Shown: positions 1-10,600 of the stretch, one piece after another
Layout: every line of letters starts with the position of its first letter
Numbering within the stretch: the stretch's first letter is position 1
Program-made: the position numbers and the translations under genes
Notes under the pieces: model-generated
The model's database searches: none
What the model was told of the DNA's origin: nothing
The model's input: the letters and a program-made list of their open reading frames with translations, nothing else
NCBI RefSeq assembly: GCF_013032855.1
Contig: NZ_WQDA01000001.1
Coordinates: forward strand, 627,501 to 691,500
Direction: 5' to 3'
Length of the DNA: 64,000 nucleotides
DNA from: Ruegeria arenilitoris
GTDB taxonomy: Bacteria > Pseudomonadota > Alphaproteobacteria > Rhodobacterales > Rhodobacteraceae

Positions 1-2
1 AT

Positions 3-692
3 CTGCGGTTTGGGCGGCACGACCGCTGGTTGGTGGCTTTTCGCTGCGTGGCGGAATTGTCGGCGACGTTCTTCTTCCTCACGGCTTTGATGCACATGCC
101 GCTGGCCAATGTGACCGCGGTTCTGCAAGCCCTGCCGCTGACCGTAACCCTGGGTGCGGCCCTGTTCTTTTCGGAACAGATCGGGTGGCGGCGGATCATG
201 GCCATTGCATTGGGGTTTGCAGGCATGTTGCTGATCGTGCGACCGGGTCCGGACGGATTCAGCATCTATGCCATGTATGCCTTGATTGCCGTCATCTGCG
301 TGACGGCTCGGGATTTGATCACCCGCCGAATGTCGCCCGAGGTGCCGTCGATGGTCGTCACATTGGCAACCTCATTGACGATTACCACCGGTGCGGCAAT
401 TGCCTCGGTCTTCCAGGGTTGGGTGCCGATGACGGCCGGGTCGGGGATGTTGATTGCCTCGGCAGCAGTTTTCGTCCTGCTGGGGTATCTCTTCAGCGTC
501 ATGGTGATGCGCGTTGGCGAGGTCAGCTTTGTCGCGCCGTTCCGATACTCGAGCCTGATCTGGGCCTTGGGTCTGGGATGGGCAGTATTCGGAGATTGGC
601 CCGACCGGATCACCATGCTGGGTGCCGCACTCGTGGTCAGCGCGGGCCTGTTCACCCTCTTTCGCGAACGGGCACTTCAGGCGTCCGAATAG
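3..692 (+). CDS. DMT superfamily (EamA) transporter, 5' partial
   Basis: The reading frame is open from the window edge, so the true start lies upstream; a TTG at position 30 is only an internal in-frame codon. The visible ~229 residues form about seven hydrophobic helices typical of the second part of EamA/DMT small-molecule exporters, with short charged loops and a C-terminal tail ending in Arg/Glu-rich residues. Such proteins export amino acids, nucleosides or drugs across the inner membrane; the substrate cannot be told. The end overlaps the convergent glycosyltransferase gene by 16 bp. Confidence 0.8.
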   Translation: MRFGRHDRWLVAFRCVAELSATFFFLTALMHMPLANVTAVLQALPLTVTLGAALFFSEQIGWRRIMAIALGFAGMLLIVRPGPDGFSIYAMYALIAVICVTARDLITRRMSPEVPSMVVTLATSLTITTGAAIASVFQGWVPMTAGSGMLIASAAVFVLLGYLFSVMVMRVGEVSFVAPFRYSSLIWALGLGWAVFGDWPDRITMLGAALVVSAGLFTLFRERALQASE

Positions 693-1483
693 GCGCGTCG
701 GACCACCGTCTGATCGATTGCAAACCGAGTTTCGAACTGCTTTGCCAGAGCGGGGGTCAACGGTTCAAGCTTGGCCTTGCTTGTGCGGGTGTTGGGTGAG
801 TCGTTGAACCCGTTGAGCGTGCGCACCCACATCGGCGGTTCGTTCTGGCTGATGACTGGCATGAAGTGGCCGATCTTGTGGTGGGCAAAGTTCATGATCG
901 TCAGCTCGCACCCGCCGCGCACATACATCCCAAAACCAACACCCAGCAGGGACCGGTGAACCGGCTTGGCCTGGATTCCGCTGGCGTCGAACCGGGCAAG
1001 AAAGCCGTGATTGAAATCAATGGCAACCATCTTGTTGCGCCGTACCAGCCCTTCGGCGTCCTGAACCCCGCGGCGCAGCAATTCGACGAAATCCACCGCA
1101 ATCGCATCGTCGTCATCATGACGGAATTGCAGGCATGGCAGGTCAGGGTTCATGCGTGCCCGGTTCAGGACGTCCTTCATCACAGAGCGATGCCGGCCGG
1201 GTTCCTGCGAGACGATTTGCACTTGTTTCATGCCCGAAGTCAGGTCGTTCAGACGATCACGGGCGACCCTAGGCAGGCAGGTCCCCGTCACGATCAGAAA
1301 CTGAAACCGCGGATCCGTCTGGGCGCGTAGGGCGGGCAGGGCGCAGGTCTCGAACAGGCGGAACCGCTCGTCCAGACGCCGGGGGTCATACAGATAGCGC
1401 CGGCGCGCTTCGACCGACTCGTGCATGGTCTGGAACCCGCCGATGGCCGGGTAGGAGAAACGGCACAGACCAATGACTTGCAT
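677..1483 (-). CDS. Putative rhamnosyltransferase-family glycosyltransferase
   Basis: About 268 residues starting at the ATG at 1483, which has a GGAAG motif six bases upstream; a longer in-frame extension to 1543 lacks a ribosome site. The N-terminus (MQVIGLCRFSYPAIGGFQ), the block around DERFRLFETCALPALRAQTD, and the later RHDDDDAI segment (an Asp-rich DXD-like metal/nucleotide-sugar site) match the putative rhamnosyltransferase family common in Roseobacter genomes. It is probably a cytoplasmic or membrane-peripheral enzyme of surface polysaccharide synthesis, but acceptor and donor are unknown. It is convergent with the DMT transporter, and no other polysaccharide genes are visible nearby. 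Confidence 0.7.
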   Translation of the reverse strand: MQVIGLCRFSYPAIGGFQTMHESVEARRRYLYDPRRLDERFRLFETCALPALRAQTDPRFQFLIVTGTCLPRVARDRLNDLTSGMKQVQIVSQEPGRHRSVMKDVLNRARMNPDLPCLQFRHDDDDAIAVDFVELLRRGVQDAEGLVRRNKMVAIDFNHGFLARFDASGIQAKPVHRSLLGVGFGMYVRGGCELTIMNFAHHKIGHFMPVISQNEPPMWVRTLNGFNDSPNTRTSKAKLEPLTPALAKQFETRFAIDQTVVRRAYSDA

Positions 1484-1857
1484 CTTCACTTCCGGTAGGA
1501 ATACACCAGTGCGGACTATGCCCCGAGGGATGTGACACCGCAACCGATGTCGCTTTCGCTGCGACGCACGGCTGCAAGGCGGGCGGGCATCTGCCGGGGC
1601 TGTTGACAGTCGGGCCGACTCCCCCTATACGCCCGTCATCTCGGTACCGGGGGCCGCCCCAAAACCGATTTCAGTATTGAACTGGTCAAGGCCCGGACAA
1701 TTTTGCAGTTCGCGCCCTCTGATAACCAACCGCGACGTTCACCTCGGAATGGGAACGCTCGCGGGTTTTGCGCTTGTGGACGCATTGGCGCAGCGAAGTT
1801 AGCCGCACGCAACGCGCGTGCATGTCATGTGTGTTGCAAAACGGGGAAGAAACCGGA
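1484..1857. other. Gene-free leader region upstream of rpsL
   Basis: 374 bp between the minus-strand glycosyltransferase start and rpsL. It holds the candidate rpsL promoter (1603-1631) and a leader of roughly 220 nt. I see no credible small gene. Open frames here simply extend rpsL upstream without a ribosome-binding site. Confidence 0.6.
1603..1631 (+). promoter_or_regulatory. Candidate promoter of the str operon
   Basis: A perfect TTGACA -35 box at 1603-1608 is followed after 17 bp by TATACG at 1626-1631, as expected for a strong housekeeping sigma-70 promoter driving ribosomal protein genes. The start codon of rpsL is about 220 bp downstream. Confidence 0.55.
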
Positions 1858-2229
1858 ATGCCAACTATTCAACAGCTGATCCGCAAACCGCGGCAGCCCA
1901 AAGTAAAACGCTCGAAGTCCATGCACCTGGAGCAGTGCCCGCAGAAGCGCGGCGTCTGCACCCGCGTGTATACCACCACGCCGAAGAAGCCGAACTCGGC
2001 TATGCGTAAGGTTGCCAAGGTGCGCCTGACCAACGGTTACGAAGTCATTTCGTACATCCCGGGTGAAAGCCACAACCTGCAAGAGCACTCGGTTGTTCTG
2101 ATCCGTGGCGGCCGTGTGAAAGACCTTCCGGGTGTCCGCTACCACATCCTGCGTGGTGTTCTGGATACCCAGGGCGTCAAAGACCGTAAGCAACGTCGTT
2201 CGAAATACGGCGCGAAGCGTCCCAAGTAA
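1858..2229 (+). CDS. rpsL: 30S ribosomal protein S12
   Basis: 123 residues beginning [12 protein letters not shown], the canonical S12 start, with the typical [27 protein letters not shown] and KYGAKRPK blocks. S12 lines the decoding centre of the small subunit and is the classical streptomycin-resistance locus; the Lys residues of the PKKPNS and GRVKDLPG loops are wild type. The ATG at 1858 was chosen because the in-frame extension back to 1768 is not conserved. It is the first gene of rpsL-rpsG-fusA-tuf, with rpsG starting 15 bp after its stop. Confidence 0.98.
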   Translation: MPTIQQLIRKPRQPKVKRSKSMHLEQCPQKRGVCTRVYTTTPKKPNSAMRKVAKVRLTNGYEVISYIPGESHNLQEHSVVLIRGGRVKDLPGVRYHILRGVLDTQGVKDRKQRRSKYGAKRPK

Positions 2230-2715
<486 letters not shown>

Positions 2716-2733
2716 TCCCAGAGGCTTATCCAA

Positions 2734-4851
2734 ATGGCACGCGAATATCCGCTCGAACTATACCGTAACTTCGGTATCATGGCGCACATCGATGCAGGCA
2801 AGACCACCTGCTCGGAGCGTATCCTGTATTACACCGGCAAATCCCACAACATCGGTGAGGTGCACGATGGTGCAGCCACCATGGACTGGATGGAGCAGGA
2901 GCAGGAACGCGGCATCACCATCACTTCGGCTGCGACCACCACCTTCTGGGAGCGCACCGAGGACGGTCAGACCGCCGATACCCCCAAGCACCGCCTGAAC
3001 ATCATCGACACCCCCGGCCACGTTGACTTCACCATCGAAGTCGAGCGTTCGCTGGCGGTTCTCGACGGTGCCGTCTGCGTTCTGGACGCAAACGCCGGTG
3101 TTGAACCCCAGACCGAAACCGTGTGGCGTCAGGCTGACCGCTACAAAGTTCCGCGCATGGTCTTCGTCAACAAGATGGACAAGATCGGCGCCGACTTCTT
3201 CAACTGCGTTCGCATGATCGAAGACCGCACCGGCGCGCGCGCCGTCCCTGTCGGTATCCCGATCGGTGCAGAGAACGAGCTGGAAGGCCTGATCGACCTG
3301 GTCACCATGGAAGAATGGCTGTGGCAGGGCGAAGACCTGGGCGCAAGCTGGGTCAAAGCTCCGATCCGCGACAGCCTGAAGGACATGGCTGAAGAATGGC
3401 GCGGCAAGATGATCGAAGCGGCCGTCGAAGAAGACGACGACGCGATGATGGAATACCTGGAAGGCAACGAGCCCGACATTCCGACCCTGCGCAAACTGCT
3501 GCGCAAGGGCACCCTGGCGCTGCACTTCGTGCCGGTTCTGGGTGGTTCGGCGTTCAAGAACAAAGGTGTTCAGCCGCTGCTCAACGCCGTGATCGACTAT
3601 CTGCCCAGCCCGCTGGACGTTGTCGACTACATGGGCTTCAAACCCGGTGACGAGGAAGAAGTCCGCAACATCGCGCGTCGCGCTGACGATGACATGGCCT
3701 TCTCGGGCCTGGCGTTCAAAATCATGAACGACCCCTTCGTTGGCTCGCTGACCTTCACCCGGATCTACTCGGGCGTTCTGAACAAGGGCGACTCGATCCT
3801 GAACTCGACCAAAGGCAAAAAAGAGCGCATCGGTCGTATGATGATGATGCACTCGAACAACCGGGAAGAGATCGAAGAAGCGTTCGCAGGCGACATCATC
3901 GCTCTGGCGGGTCTGAAAGACACCACCACCGGTGACACCCTGTGCGATCCGAAGGATCCCGTGGTTCTGGAAACCATGACCTTCCCCGATCCGGTGATCG
4001 AGATCGCGGTCGAGCCCAAAACCAAGGGCGACCAGGAAAAGATGTCCCAGGGTCTGGCCCGTCTGGCCGCCGAAGACCCGTCCTTCCGCGTGGAAACCGA
4101 CCTGGAATCGGGTCAGACCATCATGAAGGGCATGGGCGAACTTCACCTGGACATCCTGGTCGACCGTCTGAAGCGCGAGTTCAAGGTCGAAGCCAACATC
4201 GGTGCGCCGCAGGTGGCCTATCGTGAGACCATCTCGATGCCGATCGAACATACCTACACCCACAAGAAACAGTCGGGTGGTTCGGGTCAGTTCGCTGAGG
4301 TCAAGCTCGAGATCACTCCCACCGAACCGGGCGAAGGTTATTCGTTCGAAAGCCGCATCGTTGGTGGTGCCGTTCCGAAGGAATACATCCCGGGTGTCGA
4401 AAAAGGCATCCAGTCCGTCATGGACAGCGGCCCGCTGGCCGGCTTCCCCGTGATCGACTTCAAGGTTGCCCTGCTGGACGGTAAATTCCACGACGTCGAC
4501 TCGAGCGTTCTGGCGTTCGAAATCGCGTCGCGGATGTGCATGCGCGAAGGTCTGAAAAAGGCCGGCGCGAAACTGCTGGAGCCGATCATGAAGGTCGAAG
4601 TGATCACCCCGGAAGAGTACACCGGCGGTATCATCGGCGACCTGACTTCGCGTCGGGGCCAGGTGTCTGGACAAGAGCCGCGCGGCAACGCGATTGCAAT
4701 CGACGCATTCGTGCCGCTGGCCAACATGTTCGGCTACATCAACACTCTGCGTTCGATGTCGTCGGGCCGCGCCCAGTTCACCATGCAGTTCGACCACTAT
4801 GATCCGGTTCCGCAGAACATCGCGGAAGAGATCCAGGCAAAATACGCATAA
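2734..4851 (+). CDS. fusA: Elongation factor G
   Basis: 705 residues, full length for EF-G, the GTPase that drives ribosomal translocation. The G domain shows the P-loop AHIDAGKTT (near residues 17-25), DTPGHVDF and NKMD motifs; domains II-V follow, with the domain IV region [14 protein letters not shown] and the C-terminal [17 protein letters not shown]. Translation starts at ATG 2734, 18 bp after rpsG. Codon use is strongly biased to C/G-ending codons, as expected for a highly expressed gene. Confidence 0.98.
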   Translation: MAREYPLELYRNFGIMAHIDAGKTTCSERILYYTGKSHNIGEVHDGAATMDWMEQEQERGITITSAATTTFWERTEDGQTADTPKHRLNIIDTPGHVDFTIEVERSLAVLDGAVCVLDANAGVEPQTETVWRQADRYKVPRMVFVNKMDKIGADFFNCVRMIEDRTGARAVPVGIPIGAENELEGLIDLVTMEEWLWQGEDLGASWVKAPIRDSLKDMAEEWRGKMIEAAVEEDDDAMMEYLEGNEPDIPTLRKLLRKGTLALHFVPVLGGSAFKNKGVQPLLNAVIDYLPSPLDVVDYMGFKPGDEEEVRNIARRADDDMAFSGLAFKIMNDPFVGSLTFTRIYSGVLNKGDSILNSTKGKKERIGRMMMMHSNNREEIEEAFAGDIIALAGLKDTTTGDTLCDPKDPVVLETMTFPDPVIEIAVEPKTKGDQEKMSQGLARLAAEDPSFRVETDLESGQTIMKGMGELHLDILVDRLKREFKVEANIGAPQVAYRETISMPIEHTYTHKKQSGGSGQFAEVKLEITPTEPGEGYSFESRIVGGAVPKEYIPGVEKGIQSVMDSGPLAGFPVIDFKVALLDGKFHDVDSSVLAFEIASRMCMREGLKKAGAKLLEPIMKVEVITPEEYTGGIIGDLTSRRGQVSGQEPRGNAIAIDAFVPLANMFGYINTLRSMSSGRAQFTMQFDHYDPVPQNIAEEIQAKYA

Positions 4852-4862
4852 CCGAAAAATAG

Positions 4863-4887
4863 AGGGAGCCTGCTGCCCGGGCTCCCT
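4863..4887 (+). other. fusA-tuf intergenic hairpin
   Basis: AGGGAGCC at 4863-4870 is the exact reverse complement of GGCTCCCT at 4880-4887, giving an 8-bp stem with a 9-nt loop. No T-run follows, so it looks like an mRNA-stabilising or processing stem between two very highly expressed genes rather than a complete terminator. Confidence 0.6.
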
Positions 4888-4911
4888 TCATTTCCGAAAA
4901 AGGAGGCCATC

Positions 4912-6087
4912 ATGGCAAAGGAAAAGTTTGAGCGTACAAAACCGCACGTCAACATTGGCACGATTGGCCACGTTGACCACGGCAAGACGACGCTGACCGC
5001 AGCAATCACCAAGTATTTCGGCGACTTCAAGGCGTATGACCAGATTGACGGTGCGCCGGAAGAGAAAGCGCGCGGCATCACCATCTCGACCGCCCACGTG
5101 GAATACGAGACCGACAACCGCCACTATGCGCATGTCGACTGCCCCGGCCACGCTGACTATGTGAAGAACATGATCACCGGTGCGGCGCAGATGGACGGCG
5201 CGATCCTGGTTGTGAACGCAGCTGACGGCCCGATGCCGCAGACCCGCGAGCACATCCTGCTGGGCCGCCAGGTTGGCATCCCGAAGATGGTCGTGTTCCT
5301 GAACAAGGTTGACCAGGTTGACGACGAAGAGCTGCTGGAACTGGTTGAGATGGAAGTTCGCGAACTGCTGTCCAGCTACGACTACCCCGGCGACGACATT
5401 CCGATCATCGCAGGTTCGGCTCTGGCCGCGATGGAAGGCAACAACCCGGAAATCGGCGAGAACAAGATCCGCGAACTGATGGCGGCCGTTGACGAGTACA
5501 TCGACACCCCCGAGCGCGCTGTTGACCAGCCGTTCCTGATGCCGATCGAAGACGTGTTCTCGATCTCGGGCCGCGGTACCGTTGTGACCGGTCGTGTCGA
5601 GCGTGGTGTGATCAACGTTGGCGACGAGATCGAAATCGTCGGCATCCGCGACACGCAGAAGACCACCTGCACCGGTGTCGAGATGTTCCGCAAGCTGCTG
5701 GACCGCGGTGAAGCCGGCGACAACATCGGCGCCCTGCTGCGTGGTGTTGACCGTGACGGCGTCGAGCGTGGCCAGGTTCTGTGTAAGCCGGGCTCGGTGA
5801 CTCCGCACACCAAGTTCGAAGCCGAAGCCTACATCCTGACCAAGGAAGAAGGCGGCCGTCACACTCCGTTCTTCGCGAACTACCGTCCGCAGTTCTACTT
5901 CCGTACGACTGACGTGACCGGCACAGTGACCCTGGCCGAAGGCACCGAGATGGTCATGCCCGGCGACAACGTGTCGTTCGGCGTTGAGCTGATCGCCCCG
6001 ATCGCCATGGAAAACGGTCTGCGCTTCGCCATCCGCGAAGGCGGCCGCACCGTCGGCGCAGGCGTCGTGTCCAAAATCATCGAGTAA
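4912..6087 (+). CDS. tuf: Elongation factor Tu
   Basis: 391 residues ([27 protein letters not shown]), the usual alphaproteobacterial EF-Tu length. EF-Tu delivers aminoacyl-tRNA to the ribosome. GTPase motifs [16 protein letters not shown] and NKVDQVDD are intact, and the beta-barrel domains II and III follow, ending [14 protein letters not shown]. An AAAAGGAGG ribosome site lies before the ATG. It ends the str operon and is followed by a good intrinsic terminator; the S10 operon that often follows tuf is not here. Confidence 0.98.
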   Translation: MAKEKFERTKPHVNIGTIGHVDHGKTTLTAAITKYFGDFKAYDQIDGAPEEKARGITISTAHVEYETDNRHYAHVDCPGHADYVKNMITGAAQMDGAILVVNAADGPMPQTREHILLGRQVGIPKMVVFLNKVDQVDDEELLELVEMEVRELLSSYDYPGDDIPIIAGSALAAMEGNNPEIGENKIRELMAAVDEYIDTPERAVDQPFLMPIEDVFSISGRGTVVTGRVERGVINVGDEIEIVGIRDTQKTTCTGVEMFRKLLDRGEAGDNIGALLRGVDRDGVERGQVLCKPGSVTPHTKFEAEAYILTKEEGGRHTPFFANYRPQFYFRTTDVTGTVTLAEGTEMVMPGDNVSFGVELIAPIAMENGLRFAIREGGRTVGAGVVSKIIE

Positions 6088-6110
6088 GGCGCATCAGCGC
6101 ATACTGATGG

Positions 6111-6140
6111 AAAGGGCGTCCCTTGGGGCGCCCTTTTTCT
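6111..6140 (+). terminator. Rho-independent terminator of the str operon
   Basis: AAAGGGCG (6111-6118) plus CCC (6120-6122) pair with GGG (6126-6128) plus CGCCCTTT (6129-6136), an 11-bp stem with one bulged T and a 3-nt loop. The stem runs directly into a T-rich tail, 23 bp after the tuf stop codon. Confidence 0.85.
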
Positions 6141-6326
6141 TATTGAGAAGCCGATCAGACGGTTCCAAGTCTGCCTGCGGTTTCGATTTGATGGTGCCCC
6201 GACCCTCGGCTTGAGAAATCTTAACCTTCCGCCCATCTGCTTCAGAAGCTGAATGTCTACCTGATGTGCAACGCCGAAAGCGACCTGTGCACGCTCGGCA
6301 GAATGCCCGAACAGCAGGAGGACGCG

Positions 6327-6527
6327 ATGTTTGGCTTTGAGTTTCTGAATTACGGGGCGCAAATCCTTCACAACAAGGACCTGGAAGACATGCGCGACGC
6401 CATTCTCAGCGATGATGATCACGAAGTCGACTGCACCGTCAGCGATTTTTGCCGGGAACGCAGAAGGCTTGGGGGCAAGCAAACCGGCGCCCCGCGCCGT
6501 GACTTTGCCGGAAAGCAGGCGGGCTGA
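6327..6527 (+). CDS. Small hypothetical protein
   Basis: 66 residues beginning MFGFEFLNYGAQILHNKDL. The ATG at 6327 has a perfect AGGAGG seven bases upstream, which is the main reason to call it real; a longer frame from 6264 has no such site. The N-terminal ~40 residues are acidic and mildly amphipathic (EDMRDAILSDDDHEVDC, two Cys near residues 36 and 42), the tail is basic and Gly/Arg-rich. No membrane helix or known domain is evident. Its TGA abuts the stop of the convergent acyltransferase gene in the hexamer TGATCA. Confidence 0.5.
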   Translation: MFGFEFLNYGAQILHNKDLEDMRDAILSDDDHEVDCTVSDFCRERRRLGGKQTGAPRRDFAGKQAG

Positions 6528-7232
6528 TCAGAGCTTTGGTTCCCACGGGGCGCGACCGACCATACGATCCGCCTCGGCGGTGATGTCATTCATGTGCTTC
6601 TCGAGGCTTTGGCGCAGTTGCTCGATCTGTTCGTCCGAGGCCTTGCGGGGTACGGTCTCAGTCCATTCGCGGCACAGAAAGACGCCTTCGTTGCGCCAGG
6701 GGCGCGGCAGCAGCAGCCGGTCCCAGGTGCCCGCCTCACGGCCATGGCGGGCCGAATAGGTGATGCCAAAAACGCGTTTGCCCGAGCTGCGCGCCCAGAC
6801 CAGCGGGACGGTCGAGCACACCCGTTCCGGGCCGCGTGGACCGTCGGCAGCTATGCCGATCGAGATCCCCTGCTTGATCTTGCCCAGCACTTCACGCGAC
6901 AGGGCCACGTGACGCTTGTGGCTGGACATGGCGATGGTGTCCATGCCGAAGAGCTTCTGCACCCGGCCCACCATGCTGCCGGCGCGCGCGGCCGATGTGA
7001 TCGAGCAGATGCGCCCTTTTTCCAGCGGAAAGAAATAGGGCGATTGGGCCAGCCGCTGGTGCCACAGCACGACGATGAGCGGCTCGCCCTGTTCCGCGAG
7101 CTTGTCCAGTTCGTCATAGCCGATCCGCTGCCATTTGGTGTTGCGATGGACCATCCTGATGTAGCTGGCGATGCGGCGCGCGGCCCAGTTCAGGGTCGTC
7201 TCGCTGTCGGCAATCTTCTTGCGAAGGCTCAA
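6528..7232 (-). CDS. DUF374 / lysophospholipid acyltransferase-family protein
   Basis: 234 residues. The LWHQRL segment near residue 57 carries the acyltransferase catalytic His, and the later IAADGPRGP block (around residues 130-138) is the hallmark of DUF374 proteins, distant relatives of lysophospholipid and lipid A acyltransferases. It probably acts at the cytoplasmic face of the inner membrane on a lipid substrate; which one is unknown. The start is a TTG at 7232 with a GAGAGGA site about eight bases upstream. It lies between the str operon and tRNA-Trp, transcribed towards tuf. Confidence 0.75.
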   Translation of the reverse strand: MSLRKKIADSETTLNWAARRIASYIRMVHRNTKWQRIGYDELDKLAEQGEPLIVVLWHQRLAQSPYFFPLEKGRICSITSAARAGSMVGRVQKLFGMDTIAMSSHKRHVALSREVLGKIKQGISIGIAADGPRGPERVCSTVPLVWARSSGKRVFGITYSARHGREAGTWDRLLLPRPWRNEGVFLCREWTETVPRKASDEQIEQLRQSLEKHMNDITAEADRMVGRAPWEPKL

Positions 7233-7376
7233 GGGTAATTTCCTCTCGGTGGGCCGAACCTTGTCTTATAGAACTGCACGACGCACGCAACTTCTTTGTC
7301 GAATGCATATGTGTCCGAGAAACTGAAAAAGCCTCTTGAGTCCGTCGCGCCTCTGGCATATCTGATGGCGCACCAC

Positions 7377-7452
7377 AGGGGTATAGCTCAGTTGGTAGAG
7401 CGACGGTCTCCAAAACCGTAGGTCGCGGGTTCGAACCCTGCTGCCCCTGCCA
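7377..7452 (+). tRNA. tRNA-Trp (anticodon CCA)
   Basis: A 76-nt cloverleaf with acceptor strand AGGGGTA at 7377-7383 pairing with TGCCCCT near the 3' end, the invariant GGTTCGAACCC T-arm, and an encoded CCA at 7450-7452. The anticodon stem ACGGT/ACCGT encloses loop CTCCAAA (7408-7414), so the anticodon is CCA and reads UGG (Trp). In many proteobacteria tRNA-Trp precedes secE-nusG; here a cyclase gene follows instead. Confidence 0.95.
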
Positions 7453-7656
7453 TTCTCCAAGCAATTCAACAATTCTGCCTCCAAGGTCAACCGTGCTGTG
7501 CCAGTTTGGTTCGCCAAACCTCTTGACGTGCGGGTAAAGAACGAAAAGGCTGTTCAGTCAGTTGGATAATGAACAGGCCACGGTTTGCGACGCGCGATCT
7601 GCGCAGGGTGGACCGAGCCAAAACAAACCGGCGTTGGACAGGCCGTTGGGGGAGAA

Positions 7657-10600
7657 ATGACGGATATCGCCGCTTTTCTGGAGAAGTTGGGGCTGTCCAA
7701 ATACGCCCCCGCCTTCGCTGCGGCAGAAGTGGCCTTGTCCGACCTCGTTCATCTGTCCGAGCATGATCTGATCGATCTCGGGCTACCGCTGGGTCCGCGA
7801 CGTCGCCTGCTTGCCGCAACCGCGCGTTTTGCCCAGGACACGGCCGGTGACGCCGTGCACACCCGCCGACAGGGGAAAATCGTGGCCGAGCGCCGGCAAT
7901 TGACGGTCATGTTCGTCGACCTCGTCGGCTCAACGGCAATGTCCGAGCGCCTGGATCCGGAAGACCTGGGCGAGCTGGTGCGGCGATTCAAAGAGACTTG
8001 CACAACCGCCGTTTCGAAATTCGGTGGTCACATCGCCTGTTTCATGGGGGATGGTGCGATGATCTATTTCGGCTATCCGCACGCGCAGGAGGATGCGGCC
8101 TCGCGCGCGATCGAGGCCGGGTTGCAGATTTTGGACGAACTGCCCGCGATCGACCGAAAGGAAGAGCTGCAGGCGCGGATCGGAATCGCCACGGGACTTG
8201 TGGTGGTCGGCACCATCTATGGGGACGGGTTGCGGGAAAACGACGTGGTCATGGGGCGGACGCCGAATCTGGCCGCCCGCCTGCAGGGGCTGGCCGAACC
8301 AAATTCGCTGATCATCAGCCCCTCGACGCGCCGCCTGATCGGGGGCGCTTTTCGACTGAAGGATGCCGGAAGGCATGTTCTGAAGGGGTTTGCGGACGAG
8401 ATTCAGGCCTGGACCGTGGAGGGTGCCGCACGGATCGAACGGCGGTTCGAGATCAATCCCGAAGCGGGTTCCGGCCGCCTGATCGGGCGCGGCTCCGAGT
8501 TTCGCAAGCTGTGTGACAAGTGGAACGAAGCCAGTCACGGGGCGGGTCAATCCGTTCTGATCTCGGGTGAGGCGGGGATCGGTAAGTCCCGGCTGATCGA
8601 AGGGTTGGCGCACGAGTTGCAGGGTCAGGACATTCTGCGTCTGAATTTTCAATGCTCGCCGCTGCACTCAAGCAGTGCTCTGTATCCGATCGTGCAGCAA
8701 CTGGAACGTTCCGCCGGGTTCGCGCCGGCGGATACGGACGCCCAAAAGCTGGACAAGCTTCTGCCGCTGCTGCGGTACCTGACGTCCGAACAGCAGCGCC
8801 TGATTGCGGATTTGTTGAGCATCGATGCCGATGATGCATTAGGACCCTTGGACCTGCCGCCGCAGGTCAAGCTTGAAAAGACGCTGGAAGCCGTCACGCA
8901 GCAATTGGTGTCGATGGCGCGAAGCAAACCCGTTCTGTTGCTGTTCGAAGATGCGCATTGGGTGGACCCGACCACGCTTTCGCTGACGGATAGGGTCATC
9001 GGGCGGATTCGTGACCTGCCGGTTCTGATCGTAGTTACGGCCCGGCAGGGATTCGACCCCAGCTGGGGGCATCACCACAACACGTTGCACATCCCCCTGA
9101 CCCGATTGTCGAATGCCGAGGTGGCGGAAATCGTCACGGATGTTGCGGGGGGCAAACCTTTGCCGGGACCGGTCTGCGACCTGATTGCCGCCAAGACCGA
9201 CGGGATCCCGCTCTTTGTACAGGAGGTGACGCGTGGCCTTCTGGAATCCGACCAGTTGCGGCTGACCGAGGATGGCTATGTACTGCGCGGTCCGCTGCCG
9301 TCGCTGTCGGTGCCCAGCACGCTCAAGGATTCGCTGATGGAGCGTCTCGACCGCCTGGGTATGGCAAAGGACGTGGCGCAGACCGGTGCGGTGTTCGGGC
9401 GACGCTTTTCGGTGGCTCTGGTTGCGGCGGTTTCCATGCTGCCGGCGGCCTCGATGCAGGCCAGCCTGGAACAATTGGCCATGGCGGGCATCATCCAGCG
9501 GCCACCGGACGGGGCCGAGGACGAATACCTGTTTCGCCATGCTCTGATCCGGGACATGGCCTATGACAGCCTTCTGCGGTCCGAGCGGCAGGTCCTGCAC
9601 GACCAGGCCGCGGGTGTATTGCTGGACCAGCAACCCTATCTTGCACAGACCCAGCCCGAAGTTCTGGCCCAGCACTATACGCTGGCAAATCGACCCGAAG
9701 AGGCCGTTACCCATTGGCAAAACGCCGGTCAGAGAGCGATCGAGCGGTCGGCCCTCTCCGAAGCACTGACTCATTTGTCCAAAGCGCTTGGTCTTGTGTC
9801 AGAGCTGCCGAAATGCCACGACCGCGACTTGCGCGAGATTGATCTGCAAGTGCTTCGGGCGGGTGTACTGCGCTCGACTGACGGGATTGCGGGCGAAGCG
9901 ACAGGCGAAGCTTATGGCCGGCTGCGCGAGCTGTGCCGTCGGGCCCGCGAGACGGAACGCCTTTTCCCGGTTCTCAATGGGCTTTACGCGTTTCACCTTG
10001 TGCGGGCCGAGTACCGCCTGGCCGGTGAGGTGGCGGACCAGATCCTGGACCTGGCCGAAGTCAGCGGCCGGACCGAGCACCGGATGGTAGGGCACCGCGC
10101 CATGGGGGCCGTGCAACTGCACATCGGCAATCTGACCGATGCCAGAGCGCACCTTGAGCAGGCCTGGACCCTTTACGATTTCAAAACACATGGGAAGCTG
10201 GCCTATGTCTACGGCACCGACCATGCGGCAATCACAGCCGGTTTTCTGGGGGTCTGTTACAGCCTGGTGGGTGAGCCTGCCCGCGCGCGGAAGGTTCAGG
10301 CGCAGGCTCTGGACTGGGCCAATGAGTTGCAACACGCGCACAGCGTGGCCCAGGTCCTGACCTATATGTGCATGGTCCATCTGTTGCACCGCGATATCGA
10401 TGCCCTGATCGCGACCGTCGCACCGCTGGAGGAGATTTCTCGCGAGCACAGGTTGGCCTTCATGTCGATCACGGCCCGCATGTGGCTCAGTTGGGCGCGG
10501 GCGCACCGGACCCCGGACGCCGAGCACATCGCGGCCCTACGGCAGGCGTCGGATGACTGGTGGTCCAGTGGCGCCGGAAACTACAAAAGCTTCTTTCTGT

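Noticed and set aside
2758-4797. 679-codon open frame on the minus strand opposite fusA
   Set aside because: It mirrors fusA codons (strong C/G third positions remove antisense stops), has a low-complexity His/Asp/Val-rich translation and no ribosome site.
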